Below are positions 61,324 to 64,000 of a DNA stretch of 64,000 bases, in pieces. A program made the position numbers and the translations under genes. Origin of the DNA: Parafrigoribacterium mesophilum (lineage in GTDB: Bacteria > Actinomycetota > Actinomycetes > Actinomycetales > Microbacteriaceae); assembly GCF_039652555.1 (NCBI RefSeq), contig NZ_JBDJAF010000001.1:1860001-1924000 (forward strand), in the 5' to 3' direction. The notes under the pieces were generated by a model that made no database searches, was not told the origin of the DNA, and worked only from the letters and a program-made list of their open reading frames with translations. Numbering within the stretch: position 1 is the stretch's first letter; each line of letters opens with the position of its first letter.

Positions 61324-61977
61324 ATGTCGTGGTACCCCGGGGATCTGATCCCTTACCTCCCCGTCATCCTTGGAGGGCTATGGATCAGCATCTATATCAG
61401 TGTGGTGAGCTTCGTTGTCGGCAGCGTGCTCGGGTTGTTCGCTTACCTTGGTAAAGCAGGCAAGTCTCGGGTAGTGAGCACGATCAGTTCCGCCTATATC
61501 GAGGTGGTTCGAAACGTTCCTCTGCTGGTGGTTCTCTACCTGATCTACTTCGGGCTGACGCAATTCGGGATCAATCTGGACCCGCTGTGGTCGGCGATCA
61601 TTGCTCTCACGATTAACAACGGCGCGTACGTCGCGGAGATCCTCAGGGCCGGCTTCGAGTCGGTGCAGAGCGGTCTCCGCGAAGCCGCGCACGCGTTGGG
61701 AATGAGCCCGGTTCAGACCTTTAGGTATGCGGTGCTGATACCAGGCATCCGCAGCGTCTTTCCGGCGATGACGAACCAGTTCATCCTGCTGTTCCTGTTT
61801 TCGTCGGTAGCGTCGGTGATTGCGTTGCCAGAACTCACCAACGCATTGCTCAGCGTGAACTCCAACACCTTGCGCACGTTCGAGGTGTTCACCCTTGGGG
61901 CGCTGCTCTATTACGTGATTTCGTCCATCCTCGCAATCGGGTCGAGGGTGGGGGAGAAGAGGTTGTTCAGATGGTAG
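61324..61977 (+). CDS. Amino-acid ABC permease 1 (HisM-type)
   Basis: A 217-residue permease with five or six helices and the EAA loop EAAHALGMSPVQTFRYAVLIP. It is one half of the hetero-dimeric channel; the other half follows with no gap. ATG 61324 starts eight bases after the binding-protein gene. Confidence 0.92.
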   Translation: MSWYPGDLIPYLPVILGGLWISIYISVVSFVVGSVLGLFAYLGKAGKSRVVSTISSAYIEVVRNVPLLVVLYLIYFGLTQFGINLDPLWSAIIALTINNGAYVAEILRAGFESVQSGLREAAHALGMSPVQTFRYAVLIPGIRSVFPAMTNQFILLFLFSSVASVIALPELTNALLSVNSNTLRTFEVFTLGALLYYVISSILAIGSRVGEKRLFRW

Positions 61978-62712
61978 GTGTGCCCCGTGGATGACATCGC
62001 TCAATACGTGCTCCCGCTGGCCAACGGCGCCGCTATGACCGCGATCCTCTGCATCATTGCTGGCGTTGCTGGGACTCTTATCGGCCTCGTGGTGGGCATG
62101 GCCAGATCCTCGGGCATCGGACTGGTTCGCTGGACCAGTGCCGTCTACACCAACTTCCTGCGCGGTATCCCGCTCTTGATCATCTTGTTCTTCACCTACT
62201 TCGCGCTTCCCCTGCTCGTTCCAGGGGCGGTCTTCTCACAGTTGGTCAGCGGCGCAATCGGCCTCACCCTGTTCGTGAGCGCGTACATCGCAGAAGTGGT
62301 GCGGGGCAGCATTGAATCGGTCCCGCAAGGGCAGTTCGAGGCGGCAGACGCCCTCGGAATGGGGTACTGGCTGAAGTTCAGGTACGTCATCATGCCGCAG
62401 GCGCTGCGGGTCATCGTTCCACCGTGGGTGGGTATCATCCTCGCGATGATCAAAGACTCTTCCCTGGTTTCGGTCATCGGATTCGTTGAACTGACCCAAG
62501 CCGGCAAAATCATCGGAACCAAGACCATGGAGCCACTGCTCGCTTTCGCGCTGGTCGGAGCGGTCTACTTTTTCATCTGCTATCCGCTCTCCCGATTCGG
62601 CCGCTGGTATGAGAAACGGCTGGCGGTGTCCGGGATGCCCGTTCTGGATGCGCCGACGATCACAGACATTCTCGAGCAAGAACCGGGCACTCGCGTTGGA
62701 GGAGACCAATGA
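61978..62712 (+). CDS. Amino-acid ABC permease 2 (HisQ-type)
   Basis: A 244-residue permease, HisQ/GlnP-like: FLRGIPLLIILFFTYFALPLL and the EAA loop EAADALGMGYWLKFRYVIMPQ. The GTG at 61978 abuts the stop of the first permease; a second GTG at 61987 is possible. The last codons overlap the ATPase gene by four bases. Confidence 0.92.
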   Translation: MCPVDDIAQYVLPLANGAAMTAILCIIAGVAGTLIGLVVGMARSSGIGLVRWTSAVYTNFLRGIPLLIILFFTYFALPLLVPGAVFSQLVSGAIGLTLFVSAYIAEVVRGSIESVPQGQFEAADALGMGYWLKFRYVIMPQALRVIVPPWVGIILAMIKDSSLVSVIGFVELTQAGKIIGTKTMEPLLAFALVGAVYFFICYPLSRFGRWYEKRLAVSGMPVLDAPTITDILEQEPGTRVGGDQ

Positions 62713-63431
62713 TTTCAGTCAAGAACTTACACAAGAGCTACGGCAAGCTCGAGGTGCTCAAGGGCATCAGCTGCGAGGTTCAAGCAAGTCAGGTGGTCTG
62801 CGTGATCGGGCCATCGGGTTCAGGCAAAAGTACCTTCCTGCGCTGCCTCAACCTGCTTGAGTCAATTACCTCCGGGACCGTGGTCATCAACGGGCACGAT
62901 CTGAGTGATCCCAAATTGGACACCGTCGTCGTGCGCAAAGACGTGGGAATGGTGTTCCAGCAGTTCAATCTCTTCCCGCACATGAAGGTGCTCGACAACA
63001 TCATGATCGCTCCGATCAAGGTCGCCAAGAAGTCCAAAGCGGTCACCAGAGAAAGGGCGCTAGAACTGCTCGCGAAGGTTGGCTTGTCGGACAAAGCGGG
63101 GGTTTATCCGAGAGCACTGTCCGGCGGCCAGCAACAACGGGTCGCGATCGCCCGCGCACTCGCCATGGAGCCCACCGTGATGCTCTTCGACGAGCCGACG
63201 TCGGCTCTCGACCCGGAGACCGTTGGTGAGGTGCTGCTCGTGATGAAGCAACTCGCCCAAGAGGGAATGACTATGGTCGTGGTCTCGCACGAAATGGGAT
63301 TCGCCCGCGAGGTTGCCGATCATGTCATTTTCATGGATCAAGGCGTCATCGTGGAAGAAGGCGAGCCCGCGGAAATCTTCGAGCACCCGAGGGAGGTCAG
63401 AACTCGCGCCTTCCTCAGCCGGGTTTCCTGA
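62709..63431 (+). CDS. Amino-acid ABC importer ATPase (GlnQ-type)
   Basis: A 240-residue ATPase: ISVKNLHKSYGKLEVLKGIS, Walker A GPSGSGKST, the polar-amino-acid-family word FLRCLNLLE, Q-loop FQQFNLFPHM, signature LSGGQQQRVAIARAL, Walker B VMLFDEPTSALDPE, and H-loop VVSHEMGFAREVADHV. It completes the importer. Confidence 0.95.
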   Translation: MISVKNLHKSYGKLEVLKGISCEVQASQVVCVIGPSGSGKSTFLRCLNLLESITSGTVVINGHDLSDPKLDTVVVRKDVGMVFQQFNLFPHMKVLDNIMIAPIKVAKKSKAVTRERALELLAKVGLSDKAGVYPRALSGGQQQRVAIARALAMEPTVMLFDEPTSALDPETVGEVLLVMKQLAQEGMTMVVVSHEMGFAREVADHVIFMDQGVIVEEGEPAEIFEHPREVRTRAFLSRVS

Positions 63432-63434
63432 CCG

Positions 63435-64000
63435 ATGCGGTTAGCGCGAATCCGAACCGCGGGTGGTCCCATTGAAGTTGTACAACACGGCGATCGATGG
63501 CACGCCATCCGGGATATGTTCTCCGAACAACTCGACTACACCGGCGAAAGCTTTGCCGAAGACGTTGTGTTCCTGCCACCGGTGCGCCCTGCGGTGGTGC
63601 TCGGCATGGCACACAACGGCTCCGCGTCTGATCGGCAACTGGCACCGGGAGCTTTCTTCAAGTCCGCGCGGACCGTGTGCGGCCCCCATGACGGCATTGT
63701 GCTCGATCGCAACATCGGCTCGGTCAACGTCGAGGGTGAACTCGCGGTAGTCATCGCTAGGCAGACGAGACACCTGGCGCCAGGGCAGTCGCCGCGGCAC
63801 ATCCTCGGCTACACAATCGCCAACGATGTCACCTCGATCGATCAGATCAGCTTCGGCGGCACACTGCTCCAGGCCAAGAACGGTGACGGCTACACCCCGC
63901 TCGGTCCATGGATTGAAACGGCTGCAGACCCGGCTTCTCTGGCGATCACTCTTCGCATCCAAGGGGTCACGGTCGCGCGCTCAACCACCTCTGGGCTGGC
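63435..64000 (+). CDS. Fumarylacetoacetate-hydrolase family protein (cut by window end)
   Basis: ATG 63435 begins four bases after the ATPase gene, and the frame is open to the window end (188 codons seen). The FAH fold is shown by FLPPVRPAVVLGMAHN, the metal-binding acid in VEGELAVVIARQTR, the ILGYTIANDVTS strand with its Asp, and QAKNGDGYTPLGPWIE. Members hydrolyse or decarboxylate beta-keto acids and ring-cleavage products. Close coupling to the importer suggests it acts on the imported substance. No clear ribosome site is seen. Confidence 0.88.
   Translation, partial: MRLARIRTAGGPIEVVQHGDRWHAIRDMFSEQLDYTGESFAEDVVFLPPVRPAVVLGMAHNGSASDRQLAPGAFFKSARTVCGPHDGIVLDRNIGSVNVEGELAVVIARQTRHLAPGQSPRHILGYTIANDVTSIDQISFGGTLLQAKNGDGYTPLGPWIETAADPASLAITLRIQGVTVARSTTSGL

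Overview
The window is high-G+C chromosomal DNA from an actinobacterium, most likely Microbacteriaceae. The grounds are a dnaK-grpE-dnaJ-hspR operon with HAIR operators, a SufS/SufU pair, DUF2510, DUF3072 and DUF3817 proteins, a septum-formation protein, many GTG starts, promoters ending six bases before the start codon, and a sortase-E-type LAxTG anchor. No 16S gene is present, so genus is not claimed.

Layout. 1-4.2 kb: sugar-acid catabolism (permease tail, zinc dehydrogenase, KduD-like dehydrogenase, SMP-30 lactonase) and an MFS carrier. 4.2-5.7 kb: a DUF2510 membrane protein and sparse DNA. 5.66-11.42 kb: a candidate genomic island bounded by an intact tRNA-Gly(CCC) and a second exact copy of its last 25 bases; it carries a 1270-residue BspA-like repeat surface protein and a frameshifted leucine-rich-repeat gene, but no recognisable integrase. 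11.5-16.8 kb: dcd, idi, DUF3072, a MarR-like regulator, a UMF1-type MFS protein, a RIO kinase behind an 18-codon leader ORF, and the wreck of two GH13 genes. 16.8-26.4 kb: the HspR heat-shock regulon (dnaK operon and clpB, three HAIR boxes), with an AmiS channel plus cysteine hydrolase and an rRNA methyltransferase between. 26.4-36.2 kb: acyl-CoA ligase, threonine aldolase, VOC protein, NatAB-like exporter, a large conserved hypothetical, alpha/beta hydrolase, GntR regulator and xth. 36.2-49.8 kb: 5'-3' exonuclease, pyrE, septum protein, UbiB-like kinase, HAD phosphatase, TrmH-type methyltransferase, purA, GNAT, chorismate mutase and a MacAB-like efflux operon. 49.8-59.3 kb: purL, purQ, purS and purC interleaved with sufS-sufU, DUF3817, a DHA2 exporter and a VOC dioxygenase. 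59.3-64 kb: a LacI regulator divergent from a polar amino-acid ABC importer and a fumarylacetoacetase-family hydrolase cut by the window end.

How the parts work together: HspR, last gene of the dnaK operon, should repress its own operon and clpB. PurL, PurQ and PurS form the FGAM synthase complex, and PurC and PurA act later in the same pathway. SufS hands sulfur to SufU. The LacI protein probably controls the divergent import operon through a consensus operator between the two promoters.

Things that ordinary annotation would miss: the tRNA-Gly island and its repeated 11-mer; a run of four hairpins that looks like an independent small RNA (about 34345-34491); a 17-bp tandem duplication that moves the gntR start codon away from its leaderless promoter; four intergenic palindromes whose arms co-vary; a palindromic repeat inside the purL reading frame; and a cysteine hydrolase beside AmiS in which two of the three usual catalytic residues appear replaced.
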